Program-made: the position numbers and the translations under genes | DNA from: Phycisphaerae bacterium | GTDB lineage: Bacteria; Planctomycetota; Phycisphaerae; UBA1845 | DNA: 64,000 bases | Assembly: GCA_029260115.1 (NCBI GenBank) | Contig: JAJDDW010000008.1 | Coordinates: 1 to 64,000 of the forward strand | Direction: 5' to 3' | Notes under the pieces: generated by a model | What the model saw: only the letters and a program-made list of their open reading frames with translations | What the model was told of the DNA's origin: nothing | Databases searched by the model: none | In this document: in pieces, positions 45,035 to 54,014 of the stretch | How positions within the stretch are numbered: position 1 is the first letter of the stretch | Layout: each line of letters opens with the position of its first letter

Positions 45035-46330
45035 CTACTTGTCTGATTTTGTCGTCGTCGCGGTTTTCCCCTCAAATCGGTCCATTACGGCGCATGCCGT
45101 CGAGTCACTCCACACGTTGATGGAGGTGCGATACATGTCCAGCACGCGATCGACGGCGAGTATTAGTCCTACGGCTGAGATGGGCAGACCTACGGCACTT
45201 AATACGACTACCATCATGACCGTGCCCGCGTGCGGAATGCCAGCGGCTCCGATGCTGGCAAGTAAGGCTGTAATCGCTACAACCACCTGCTGGCCAAGGG
45301 CTAATTCATAACCGGTCACTTGCGCGATGAATAATACCGCGACGGCTTCGTAGAGCGCTGTGCCGTCCATGTTGATGGTCGCGCCAAGGGGTAAGACAAA
45401 CGAACTAATCCGGTTGCTGATCCCGGCACGCTCTTCAACGCATGTCAGTGTGAGCGGAAGTGATCCGTTACTACTTGCTGTGCTGAACGCTGTCAGCAAG
45501 GCCGGGGACATGGCTTGGAAATATGACCACGGAGATCGCTTCGCGATGAACACCAATATAAGTGGGAGCGTGATGAACGCGTGGATGCTCAAAGCGATGG
45601 CTACGGTTAACACATACCAGCCTAGCGCCCGAAAAACGTCGATCCCTTCCCCGGCTGAGGCGTATAGCATGAAGCCGAGTACGCCGATCGGTGCGAAACG
45701 AATAATGAACATGGTCATCTTCATCATGACCTCGTATGCACTATTGAAAAATTTAGTCAAAAACTCTCGTGACTCATCTTCGGAGGCGTTGATAAATACG
45801 CCGAACAGGATCGAGAAAAATATCACGCCCAGAATCGAACGGTTACTCGGGTCCACCAACGAATGAAACGGATTACCTGGTATGAGCGTAAACAACTGGT
45901 TCCACAAAGTTTGACCAAGCGTCTGCTGCCCCACATCAGGCGCGGCCGAAAGCGTTTCGGCTCCTTGTTCGAGCACGGCTAGGTTCGCGCCTACGCCTGG
46001 TGAAATTAGGTTGAAAACCAACATGCCGGTAATGATGGCTACCATGCTGGTGGTCATATAATATATCATGGTTCGTCCGCCAAGTCGGCCTAGTCCCTTG
46101 GCATTGCCGGTGCAGGTGACGCCGGTGATGAGAGATGTCACGATCAGCGGTGCGACGATCATCGAGAGCAAGCGAAGAAATACGTCGCCGACGCCCTTGC
46201 CGTACATGGCGACGGTCAGAGGGATGGACACGTCGATGTCACCTCGGTATGCGAGGTAGTTGAGTGGTAGGCCTATCCCGGCCCCTAATATCATGGCGAT
46301 AAGTATTTGATAATGGAGCTTTAGTTTCAT
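45035..46330 (-). CDS. Sodium/proton:dicarboxylate or amino acid symporter (DAACS family)
   Basis: 431 residues with about eight hydrophobic segments and two re-entrant-loop signatures: the Ser-rich stretch TAFSTASSNGSLPLT (hairpin 1) and PLGATINMDGTALYE, the substrate and cation site of the GltP/DctA/EAAT family. Typical length is 420-440. It should import glutamate, aspartate or C4-dicarboxylates with sodium or protons; the exact substrate cannot be assigned. Ribosome site GAAGG precedes ATG. It stands alone. Confidence 0.92.
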   Translation of the reverse strand: MKLKLHYQILIAMILGAGIGLPLNYLAYRGDIDVSIPLTVAMYGKGVGDVFLRLLSMIVAPLIVTSLITGVTCTGNAKGLGRLGGRTMIYYMTTSMVAIITGMLVFNLISPGVGANLAVLEQGAETLSAAPDVGQQTLGQTLWNQLFTLIPGNPFHSLVDPSNRSILGVIFFSILFGVFINASEDESREFLTKFFNSAYEVMMKMTMFIIRFAPIGVLGFMLYASAGEGIDVFRALGWYVLTVAIALSIHAFITLPLILVFIAKRSPWSYFQAMSPALLTAFSTASSNGSLPLTLTCVEERAGISNRISSFVLPLGATINMDGTALYEAVAVLFIAQVTGYELALGQQVVVAITALLASIGAAGIPHAGTVMMVVVLSAVGLPISAVGLILAVDRVLDMYRTSINVWSDSTACAVMDRFEGKTATTTKSDK

Positions 46331-46652
46331 GTTGCCTTCTCAAGTTAGTTGCATTTGGTGACTAGTATGCGCACTTAATGTAATTATGACACGGGTAACT
46401 AGTAGCCTACCCATGACACCCAACGCCCTTCCACCCTGTCGCCTATGCCACTCAGCAATCTACCAATAACACTAATGTTGACGGTGAATGGTACAGCAAG
46501 ATTATAGACTGCGGCAATTTCGCCCAGACAGCAAATCACCTGTCTTCACATTTGGTGAATTTAAGCCGAAAATATTGACAAAAATGGAATTGTCGATTAG
46601 TGTTGCTTCGTGCTAGAGTTCGTTACGCCATTTTCGATGCGACGGAGATAGG
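46331..46652. other. Intergenic region upstream of kdsB
   Basis: About 320 bases between divergent genes. It contains a possible sigma-70 promoter for kdsB (TTGACA at 46575) and otherwise nothing recognisable. Confidence 0.45.
46575..46603 (+). promoter_or_regulatory. Possible sigma-70 promoter for kdsB-pyrG
   Basis: A perfect TTGACA (46575-46580) is followed after 17 bases by TAGTGT, a weak -10 box matching TATAAT at three positions. Distance to the kdsB ATG is about 50 bases. Only the -35 element is strong. Confidence 0.35.
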
Positions 46653-47462
46653 ATGAAAGCCACTGCAATCATCCCGGCTCGTTTCGCCTCCACACGATTC
46701 CCAGGGAAACCTCTCGCTAAAGATACGGGCAAATACCTCGTTCAACACGTGTACGAGCAAGTGGTGGCTTGTTCTGCAATTAGCCAAGCGATTATCGCCA
46801 CTGACGATGAGCGCATTGCTGCAGCAGTAGAATCGTTCGGCGGACGTTATTGCATGACAAGGTCCGATCATCCGAGCGGTACGGATCGTATGGCTGAAGC
46901 TGTCTCACAACTTGGTCTAAGTGAAGACGACCTTGTGCTGAACGTGCAAGGCGATGAGCCGGACATTTGTTCGGACTTGTTGGTCAGGCTAGTGAACGAC
47001 ATGTCAGAAAGTCACAACGTCTGTCGCATAGGCACGCTGGCTTGCCCATTTTGTGATAACGGACCAAGGTCGGGCGCGGGATCACCTACGGATCCAAATT
47101 GTGTCAAAGTTGTCGTAGACGAAACGGGCAAAGCGTTGTATTTTTCAAGAAGTCTGATTCCGTATCCGCGTGAGACCGAAGGTGTTGTCGATCAGCCATC
47201 TCGTTGGCTGTTGCATGTTGGTGTTTATGCTTTTCGCGTTGATACGTTGCAAATGGTCAGTGGGGACCAGAAGGTATGTGGTCACTCGCTCGAAGCAAGC
47301 GAGTCGCTCGAACAGTTACGTTGGCTGGCGATGGGCCAGGATATTAAAGTCTCCATCGTTGACCATCACACGGTTGGAATAGATACGCCAGAAGATTACG
47401 CTGCGTTCGTGGATAGATTCCAGCGCAATCAACACAAGACCCAAGCCGAGGTGCCCCTATGA
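46653..47462 (+). CDS. kdsB: 3-deoxy-manno-octulosonate cytidylyltransferase (CMP-KDO synthetase)
   Basis: 269 residues, somewhat longer than the usual 248. IIPARFASTRFPGKPL at the start and LNVQGDEP are the nucleotide-binding signatures; HVGVYAFR and GIDTPEDYAAF near the end are typical. It activates KDO with CTP for LPS core synthesis in the cytoplasm. It overlaps pyrG as ATGA, so the CTP-making enzyme is coupled to a CTP-using one. Confidence 0.95.
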   Translation: MKATAIIPARFASTRFPGKPLAKDTGKYLVQHVYEQVVACSAISQAIIATDDERIAAAVESFGGRYCMTRSDHPSGTDRMAEAVSQLGLSEDDLVLNVQGDEPDICSDLLVRLVNDMSESHNVCRIGTLACPFCDNGPRSGAGSPTDPNCVKVVVDETGKALYFSRSLIPYPRETEGVVDQPSRWLLHVGVYAFRVDTLQMVSGDQKVCGHSLEASESLEQLRWLAMGQDIKVSIVDHHTVGIDTPEDYAAFVDRFQRNQHKTQAEVPL

Positions 47463-49258
47463 GTTCTAAACATGTTCTTTCTTCGTTGACACACGCCAGC
47501 GACGACACAGAATTTTTCACGCCTATGCCCTCGGCTTATGAGCCTGGCAAAACTAAATATGTCGTGGTCCTGGGAACCGTCATGAGCGGTTTGGGCAAGG
47601 GCATTTTCTCCAGTTCGCTAGCTAAAATTTTCAAAGACAAAGGGCTAAGCGTCTCCCCCATCAAACTCGAAGGATACTTAAATCGCGATAGTGGCACGCT
47701 TAATCCGCACCGTCATGGCGAAGTGTTTGTGCTTGACGACGGCGTTGAGTGCGACATGGACCTTGGCACCTATGAGCGCATGCTCAATATGGACCTGAGT
47801 CGCTTGAATTTCACAACCAGTGGCCAAATTTTCTCTTCAGTTCTCGATAAAGAGCGACAGGGTAAATATCTAGGCCGCGATGTGCAGATGATTCCGCATG
47901 TCACGGGCGAAGTAAAATTGCGTCTGCGCGAATTGGCTGTGGCTACGGAAGCTGATGTTGTCTTTGTCGAAATCGGCGGCACGGTAGGCGACGTTGAAAA
48001 CGCTTATTACATCGAAGCCGTGCGCGAAATGGCCTTTGAAGAGGGTCGTGAAAATTTCTGCTTCGTGGCACTAACTTATATTGTAGAGCCTAAGATTTTG
48101 GGCGAGCAGAAATCCAAGCCTGCCCAGATGAACTTAAAACAACTCAACGCAGCCGGTATTCATCCGAGTATTATTGCTTGCCGTGCGAGCGGCCCGGTGG
48201 CTAAAAAGGTACGTGAAAAGATCGCGTTATTCTCCAACGTCCCCATGGAAGATGTCTTCTCCATGCACGATAGCGATAGTGTTTATGTCGTGCCGGAAAT
48301 GCTTCGGGGCGCAGGTATTGATTCGACTGTACTTAAGATGTTGGGGCTGACAGATCGAACGGATATTAAGGCTGAAGAAGGTGCTAGAAAAATCTGGGCG
48401 AACTACATCGCACGTTTTCGCAGCGCGGCGAATCCTATTAAAATCGGAATCATTGGAAAATATACGGCGGTGCGTGACAGCTATGCGAGCATCATTCAAT
48501 CCGTCGAGCATGCCGGGGCCTATCTTGGCGCTAAAGTGCAGTTGGAATGGGTTGATAGCACGGACCTCAACGATGACAATGCGGGGCAGCAACTCGACAG
48601 CTTACATGGCGTGATTGTGCCTGGCGGGTTTGGTTTTCGCGGGGTAGACGGCAAGCTCGCGTGCATTCGTTATGCAAGAGAACACGGCGTCCCATATCTC
48701 GGCCTGTGTTATGGCATGCAGATTGCCGTAATCGAATTCGCCAGAAATGTTTGCGGCTTTACGCATGCCAATAGCACGGAAATTGAATTGGATTGCCCAG
48801 AGCCGGTGATCGATTTGTTACCTGACCAGAAGAAAATAGAAGGCCTAGGTGGAAATATGAGATTGGGCGGCTTTGACGTTGCTATCACAGAAAACACGCG
48901 GGCTTATAGTCTGTTTGGCAATCGCGAACATATCCGACTTCGTTTCCGCCATCGATACGAAGTCAACCCTGACTATATTGAGAAGCTAGAATCTCACGGA
49001 TTGGTATTCTCTGGCAGAAGCCCAGTGGCTCCGATCATGCAGATACTCGAACTGTCGCCGGATAAGCATCCGTTCTTCATGGCTACTCAGGCACACCCCG
49101 AGTTGACCAGTCGGCCTCTCGATCCACAGCCGATGTTTCTTGGTTTTATTCGAGCCGCCCTGCAACGAAGCGGCGTCGATGCCTCGGCTATTCCTACTTT
49201 GGAGATGAATGATACGCCCCACCATCAATCATCCGACACGGCTGCGCCTAGGGCATGA
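47459..49258 (+). CDS. pyrG: CTP synthase, divergent form
   Basis: 599 residues versus the usual 535-550, with an N-terminal extension of about 30 and a C-terminal tail. The synthetase domain has VMSGLGKGI and HGEVFVLDDG; the glutaminase domain has PGGFGFRG, catalytic Cys417 in LGLCYGMQ, and a His/Glu pair in the AQAHPEL segment. The usual KLDPYLNxDPGTMxPxQHGE run reads KLEGYLNRDSGTLNPHRHGE here, so it belongs to a diverged branch. Reaction: UTP, ATP and glutamine to CTP. The start overlaps kdsB and the stop overlaps the methylase start. Confidence 0.93.
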   Translation: MSSKHVLSSLTHASDDTEFFTPMPSAYEPGKTKYVVVLGTVMSGLGKGIFSSSLAKIFKDKGLSVSPIKLEGYLNRDSGTLNPHRHGEVFVLDDGVECDMDLGTYERMLNMDLSRLNFTTSGQIFSSVLDKERQGKYLGRDVQMIPHVTGEVKLRLRELAVATEADVVFVEIGGTVGDVENAYYIEAVREMAFEEGRENFCFVALTYIVEPKILGEQKSKPAQMNLKQLNAAGIHPSIIACRASGPVAKKVREKIALFSNVPMEDVFSMHDSDSVYVVPEMLRGAGIDSTVLKMLGLTDRTDIKAEEGARKIWANYIARFRSAANPIKIGIIGKYTAVRDSYASIIQSVEHAGAYLGAKVQLEWVDSTDLNDDNAGQQLDSLHGVIVPGGFGFRGVDGKLACIRYAREHGVPYLGLCYGMQIAVIEFARNVCGFTHANSTEIELDCPEPVIDLLPDQKKIEGLGGNMRLGGFDVAITENTRAYSLFGNREHIRLRFRHRYEVNPDYIEKLESHGLVFSGRSPVAPIMQILELSPDKHPFFMATQAHPELTSRPLDPQPMFLGFIRAALQRSGVDASAIPTLEMNDTPHHQSSDTAAPRA

Positions 49259-50328
49259 GTCGTAACAGACAAGCGAGCACAATTTCTGAATCAGAGCCCT
49301 ATCTCTTTCCATCTACCAGATACCAAGGTAGCAAGCGAAAGATTGCCCAACGCATCGTGTCTGAGTTAAGCGGTCTCGACTATGTGCGTGTGTTAGATGC
49401 GTTCGGCGGGACAGCTGCGGTTTCTTATGCCTTCAAAATTGCGGGGAAACACGTCACGTATAATGACGCATTGCGATTCAATCAGCAGGTTGGGCTGGCG
49501 CTGATTGAGAATGATGATGTTACGCTAAATGACAAGACAACGGCTAACATTGGCGAGCGTCGAAGTGGCGTCAATTATGGCTTGGTGATTCAAGAAAATT
49601 TTGGCGACATTTATTATACTGACGAGGAAAATCGGTGGTTGGATGTAGCCGTTGGTAATATCCGTTCGATCAAAAACCAATTCGTGCAAGCATTAGCCTG
49701 GTTCTCCTTATTTCAATCTGCGATGAGTAAACGGCCTTACAATCTTTTTCATCGACGTAATTTGTATATGCGTATGTCTAACGTCGAGCGATCTTTCGGC
49801 AATAAGAAAACCTGGGATCGCAGCTTCGAGGATCATTTCCAAAATTTTGCGAGGCTAGCCAGTGCCGCAGTAGTTGACGGTGGCAACAACTGCGTTTCGC
49901 GAAATCAAGATGCGATGGATTTTGATCCGAGCGCGATGGACTTGGTTTATATCGATCCCCCCTATGTGAGCGCAGGTGGAACCGGCGTCGATTATCATGG
50001 CTTCTACCATTTCCTCGAAGGCATGATGCACTACGACGATTGGCCAGGGATGATTGATCGGACATCAAAACATCATCGGTTGCTCACAGACAATAATGGT
50101 TGGTGCAGCGACAAGACAAACGAAAATATGTTTCGTCTCATTTTCGAGCGATATGCGTCATGTATCTTGGCCGTTTCGTATCGTAGTGATGGCATACCGA
50201 CCATTGAGGACTTGGTAACACTGCTAAAACGGTACAAGAAGAGTGTTCGGGTGATCGACATATCTGCGAATCAATATGCCCTATCGAACCGTAAGCATAC
50301 TCGAGAGATGTTGATCGTCGGTAATTAG
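49255..50328 (+). CDS. D12-class DNA adenine N6-methyltransferase, no restriction partner
   Basis: 357 residues. RYQGSKRKIAQ and VLDAFGGTAAVSYAF form the SAM-binding motif I region; YIDPPYV is the DPPY catalytic motif IV. These fit the MethyltransfD12/Dam family, which methylates adenine in double-stranded DNA. No endonuclease gene flanks it, so it looks like an orphan methylase or part of a phase- or replication-linked system. The start overlaps pyrG as ATGA. Recognition site cannot be read from sequence. Confidence 0.87.
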   Translation: MSRNRQASTISESEPYLFPSTRYQGSKRKIAQRIVSELSGLDYVRVLDAFGGTAAVSYAFKIAGKHVTYNDALRFNQQVGLALIENDDVTLNDKTTANIGERRSGVNYGLVIQENFGDIYYTDEENRWLDVAVGNIRSIKNQFVQALAWFSLFQSAMSKRPYNLFHRRNLYMRMSNVERSFGNKKTWDRSFEDHFQNFARLASAAVVDGGNNCVSRNQDAMDFDPSAMDLVYIDPPYVSAGGTGVDYHGFYHFLEGMMHYDDWPGMIDRTSKHHRLLTDNNGWCSDKTNENMFRLIFERYASCILAVSYRSDGIPTIEDLVTLLKRYKKSVRVIDISANQYALSNRKHTREMLIVGN

Positions 50329-50724
50329 CCCGAACTAGGTCCGGTCATGTTGAGCAACAACTCCCCAGCCAGAACGAATCAATACCAAATACAGCAATAC
50401 TGTAATATAATTCACAATTAAACTAGTGCATATGCACTACCGATGATTCGGCAACGACACGGAAGTTGCTTTCGGGGGATAGTCCTAATCAGATTCTCCC
50501 TTGAGGAATCTGCGAAATTGCGACTTTAGGTCCATAATTCGAGCAGTTTTTGCGCCGCCCTGCTGGGATTGAAAATTTGGTTGCCGACCAATAAAAAAGC
50601 ATGACAAAGACACATGTGTATCAACATGTGAATGATGTAGGGGCCTCATGGCTGAGACTTCGGAATATTTTGCGAGTTCAGTGTGACGCGGAAGATTGTT
50701 AGCAATGTTTGTTCGGGGGAGTTT
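50329..50724. other. Intergenic region with a 16-base palindrome
   Basis: About 400 bases. TAGTGCATATGCACTA (50424-50439) is a perfect palindrome and might be an operator. ACACATGTGT is another short palindrome near 50610. GCAAC/GTTGC and GATTC/GAATC arms occur between them. No gene recognised. The HDOD-GGDEF promoter should lie here. Confidence 0.45.
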
Positions 50725-52221
50725 ATGAATTCAATACTGTTTAAGAAAATAGAGGTTTCACCGAGATTGCCTACGCCGCCGGCAGTAGTGATGCGACTGC
50801 TGGATTTAACGCAGAACGAAAACACGACAGTACACGAGCTAGCGGATACCATCGCACTTGACCCTGCGCTAACATCCAAGGTACTTCGTTTCGTGAATTC
50901 GCCGATTTCCGGGGTTTCGCGAACGGTAACTTCGCTGCCTCATGCAGTGGCTATGCTCGGCGTGCGGGCGGTGAAGCTGCTCGCACTGTCGTTATCGTTT
51001 TTATCTCCGCGACATGATTGTAATTGCCCCGGCTTCGACACGGAATCGTTCACTATGCAATCGGCCATCTGTGGTATTGCATCGCGAAAACTTGCGGAGC
51101 TTACGAAAACTGATGCGCCGCAGGAAGCTTTTCTTGCCGGACTATTGAGCCAAATCGGCCGGCTCATGGTCGCAATGACAATTCCTAAAGAATACGCCGC
51201 GGTGCTTGAAATATCTAACCAATCACCTACCGATTTAGCGTTGGTTGAACAAGACGAGCTTGGATTTAACTATGCCGACATTGGCGCGCGGGTGCTTCGT
51301 CGTTGGCGACTGCCTATGAATGTTTGCGAGGCAATCTCGCAATATCGACAGCTATCTACGCAACCGCCGGAGATGTCGTTGGGGAAAATTCTATTGGCAG
51401 CGGAATCTGTGGCCGTGCTATTAAGTCCGTCTGCGAGTAAAACTCCGCCTAGCAGTGACTCGTATTTCGAGATAATGCAAAACCTGTTTGACATGGACCA
51501 TGAGCAGGCTTCAGAGTTCTTGTCAAATGTGGCTAGCGAAGCTGATGAGATGAGGCAAACATTGTCGTTGCCACCACATAGCATGCGTCCTCTTGAAGAG
51601 CTTGAGTATGCGATGAAAGAACGTGTGGCTGAGCTTAGCATGGCAGTGCATTTGGAACATCAGCAAATGGCGGAGAATCAAGAGGAGCTGATGCGACGGG
51701 CTACCACTGATGCGCTTACGGGCATAGGTAATCGTGCAGCTCTTGACGCCCGTATGTCCTTAGAATTAGAGCGCATCACGCGGTCGGGGCAGACTTTTGG
51801 CCTGTTAATGATCGATGTCGATAACTTCAAGGCATTCAATGATACACATGGCCATCAGGCTGGCGATTGCGTGCTTAAAGAGGTCGCGAAGCTACTTGAT
51901 GATAATGCGCGAAAAATTGACTACGTGGCGCGCTATGGCGGAGAAGAAGTTGCGGTCATTGCGCCAGAAACAGCCATGAGCGGGCTCATGCTTTTGGCAG
52001 AGCGGCTGCGACAGGCCGTCGAGGGTTTCCAAATTCCGTGGCATGAAGCGCCGCTTAAAGTGACGATTAGTATAGGTGTTGCGGAGATTACGGAGGTCGT
52101 GAGCGCTGACACTGCGCCGGCTATCATCAAAGCGGCTGACGATCAACTTTATCAAGCAAAAGCCAACGGGCGAAATTGCGTGTGTAGCAATAGTGTCACC
52201 GGCGCGGCGCTGTATGCGTAA
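50725..52221 (+). CDS. HDOD-GGDEF protein (probable diguanylate cyclase)
   Basis: About 498 residues from ATG 50725 (GGGGAG just upstream). An N-terminal HDOD domain (about 5-210) starts LPTPPAVVMRLLDL; a short helical linker follows; the GGDEF domain has the active-site GGEEV (405-409) and an inhibitory I-site RKID (396-399) exactly five residues before it. It should make cyclic di-GMP and be subject to product inhibition. HDOD domains are regulatory and lack the HD catalytic pair. No neighbour suggests the signal. Alone on the plus strand. Confidence 0.9.
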   Translation: MNSILFKKIEVSPRLPTPPAVVMRLLDLTQNENTTVHELADTIALDPALTSKVLRFVNSPISGVSRTVTSLPHAVAMLGVRAVKLLALSLSFLSPRHDCNCPGFDTESFTMQSAICGIASRKLAELTKTDAPQEAFLAGLLSQIGRLMVAMTIPKEYAAVLEISNQSPTDLALVEQDELGFNYADIGARVLRRWRLPMNVCEAISQYRQLSTQPPEMSLGKILLAAESVAVLLSPSASKTPPSSDSYFEIMQNLFDMDHEQASEFLSNVASEADEMRQTLSLPPHSMRPLEELEYAMKERVAELSMAVHLEHQQMAENQEELMRRATTDALTGIGNRAALDARMSLELERITRSGQTFGLLMIDVDNFKAFNDTHGHQAGDCVLKEVAKLLDDNARKIDYVARYGGEEVAVIAPETAMSGLMLLAERLRQAVEGFQIPWHEAPLKVTISIGVAEITEVVSADTAPAIIKAADDQLYQAKANGRNCVCSNSVTGAALYA

Positions 52222-52354
52222 GTGGTCAATAGAAGTAAGGTACATTGTTCAGCGAAAATAATTAGATTTCGTAAAACGCAATATAATCGCGCGTGATGGT
52301 AAAGGCAGGTCTAAGGCCATCCCCATCTACTAATCAAGACTGCGGATTGGGTAA

Positions 52355-52599
52355 TTATTTGTTACGCGAGGCTAGTATCGCCTGGATTAGTTCTTCTGGC
52401 GCGTCTGCTGGGGGCTGTGAAACTTCGCCTTTTTAATCCGCTTTGCGACAAGTTTGTATACATTCCTCGTATGATGTTAAGTAATCGGCGCAGTCTGGGC
52501 ACACAGCCATGTGTCGGTCGAACTCTTCTTTGGTATCTTTCGATTGCGAATCGGCAACATAATCGACTAGAAATTGATAAAGTCTTTACAGGAAATCAC
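52355..52599 (-). pseudogene. Broken zinc-finger anti-sigma factor gene
   Basis: Directly behind the ECF sigma gene. GTG at 52599 begins VISCKDFINF and then hits TAG. One base shift at about 52569 gives LVDYVADSQSKDTKEEFDRH followed by MAVCPDCADYLTSYEEC, the H-X3-C-X2-C core of zf-HC2 anti-sigma factors. A TAA at 52433-52435 interrupts again, after which the same frame continues EVSQPPADAPEELIQAILAS to a TAA at 52355-52357, which matches the usual C-terminal shape. So one frameshift and one in-frame stop disrupt it. A base-call error could explain the shift but less easily both. Confidence 0.65.
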
Positions 52600-52601
52600 A
52601 G

Positions 52602-53213
52602 CTATGGTCCAAGCTCCTTTTCGAGTAGGGTTCGCATGGCTTGTCTGGCTCGATGAAGTTTCGTTTTGATAGTGCCAACGGTTTGACCCAGTATTTCGGT
52701 GTTTTCAACGTTGTCGATTTGATCAAAGTCACGTAGTATCAACACGACCCGGTAGTCTTCGGGCTGTTCGTCGATTAATTTCCAAACCATTTGCCGGGTT
52801 TCGCCCTGGTGCCACTGCGCGTCAGTCATGGGCGTCCACCCGCTGCGCGGATCGATACGATGGCCATCTTTGCAGAAAGTCGGTAGCCAATCTTCGATGC
52901 TGCGCTTAGGACGACGAGCGTACGACCGGCGTTTCATGATGGCGGCGTTGACTGTGATTCGGTGCAGCCAAGTTGATAGCAGGCACTGCCCATTGAATGT
53001 GGCTATGGATTTATAGAATGAGAGGAGAGCATCTTGCACTGCTTCCTGGGCGTCATCCTCGTTATGCAGCAGTCGTCGAGAGGTGGATAACGCCCGACCT
53101 GATAATGAACGGACGACTTCCTCGACAGCTTTACTCTCTCCCCCCTGAAGTCGGCTAAGCAGCTGGGCCTGGGACTGAGTGGAGTCACAGCGGGCAGTAT
53201 TAGAAGATGACAC
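52602..53213 (-). CDS. ECF-type RNA polymerase sigma factor
   Basis: 203 residues. Region 2 (DAQEAVQDALLSFYKSIATF, then LLSTWLHRITVNAA) and region 4 (YRVVLILRDFDQIDN, then VGTIKTKLHRARQAMR) are both present and there is no region 3, as in ECF sigma factors. It would direct RNA polymerase to a stress- or envelope-related regulon. The partner anti-sigma gene follows at once but is disrupted, so control may be altered. Start is GTG at 53213. Confidence 0.9.
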   Translation of the reverse strand: MSSSNTARCDSTQSQAQLLSRLQGGESKAVEEVVRSLSGRALSTSRRLLHNEDDAQEAVQDALLSFYKSIATFNGQCLLSTWLHRITVNAAIMKRRSYARRPKRSIEDWLPTFCKDGHRIDPRSGWTPMTDAQWHQGETRQMVWKLIDEQPEDYRVVLILRDFDQIDNVENTEILGQTVGTIKTKLHRARQAMRTLLEKELGP

Positions 53214-53331
53214 CCGATGAGCGCATCAGGCGGCCTCGGGATGGTCAAAGGGCGGTGTCAGGGAAATAGTCTATATTGTTGTAACCTGTAACTAATCCTG
53301 GCTTCTAATAGGATAGCGAGACAGGCACGTC

Positions 53332-53401
53332 AACCGCCGGCCTGAGACGGAGGACTGGATACTCGCCTGCGTGGGTATGACGGACAGTAGGATGGAAATG
53401 T
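53332..53401. repeat. Dispersed intergenic repeat, copy 2
   Basis: Matches 35643-35712 along about 70 bases, with a hairpin ATACTCGC-ctgc-GTGGGTAT using two G-T pairs. It lies between the divergent sigma factor and msrB genes, just upstream of the msrB ribosome site. Confidence 0.65.
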
Positions 53402-53430
53402 TTAAAGCTCGAAACTTTGGAGAAAATGCT

Positions 53431-53943
53431 ATGTATCGATTGGCTATTGGAATAATGATAGCGGCCATGGCTACTTTAATGCTTGGGGGTTGCGATGAGG
53501 AGGAGGTTGCGACTTCGACAGTACAAACACACACTTCGCTGAGCGCGGAAGATTATGCAAAATTTACCGACGCTGATTGGCGTAAACGGCTTTCGCCTAA
53601 GCAATTCCGAATCCTGCGCGAAAAAGGTACCGAAGGCTCGTTTACCGGCGTTTACTGGAATCATAAGGGCAAAGGGGTTTATAAATGCGCAGCTTGCAAG
53701 CTTGTGCTGTTTGATTCAACAACGAAGTACAAGTCTGGTACAGGTTGGCCAAGTTTTTGGAAGGCTGCGGACGGCCAGCCTGTTGAGACGAAATCTGATG
53801 GGAGTCTTGGCATGCGAAGGACAGAAGCGTTATGTAAGCGCTGCAAATCTCATTTGGGCCACGTTTTTGAAGATGGACCTGAGCCAACTGGACTGCGATA
53901 TTGCATCAATTCAGCTTCACTCGCTTTTGAAGAACGGAAATAA
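53431..53943 (+). CDS. msrB: Lipoprotein methionine-R-sulfoxide reductase
   Basis: 170 residues from ATG 53431 (GGAG 8 bases upstream). Lipoprotein signal with LGGC (Cys21). The MsrB fold shows LREKGTEGSFTGVYW, two zinc-binding CxxC pairs (CAAC and CKRC), GTGWPSF, and the catalytic Cys in RYCINS. It reduces Met-R-sulfoxide in proteins outside the cytoplasm. The unlinked msrA at 60124 has the same lipoprotein form. Confidence 0.92.
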   Translation: MYRLAIGIMIAAMATLMLGGCDEEEVATSTVQTHTSLSAEDYAKFTDADWRKRLSPKQFRILREKGTEGSFTGVYWNHKGKGVYKCAACKLVLFDSTTKYKSGTGWPSFWKAADGQPVETKSDGSLGMRRTEALCKRCKSHLGHVFEDGPEPTGLRYCINSASLAFEERK

Positions 53944-54014
53944 CCATTGAAACAAAGAAGTATCTTGGGGCTATGTTATCTATGTAGGCGTTAAGTTGAG
54001 GTTGGCATTGTCTA

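Noticed and set aside
49255-50328. Restriction-modification system
   Set aside because: Only the methylase is present; flanking genes are pyrG and an HDOD-GGDEF protein.
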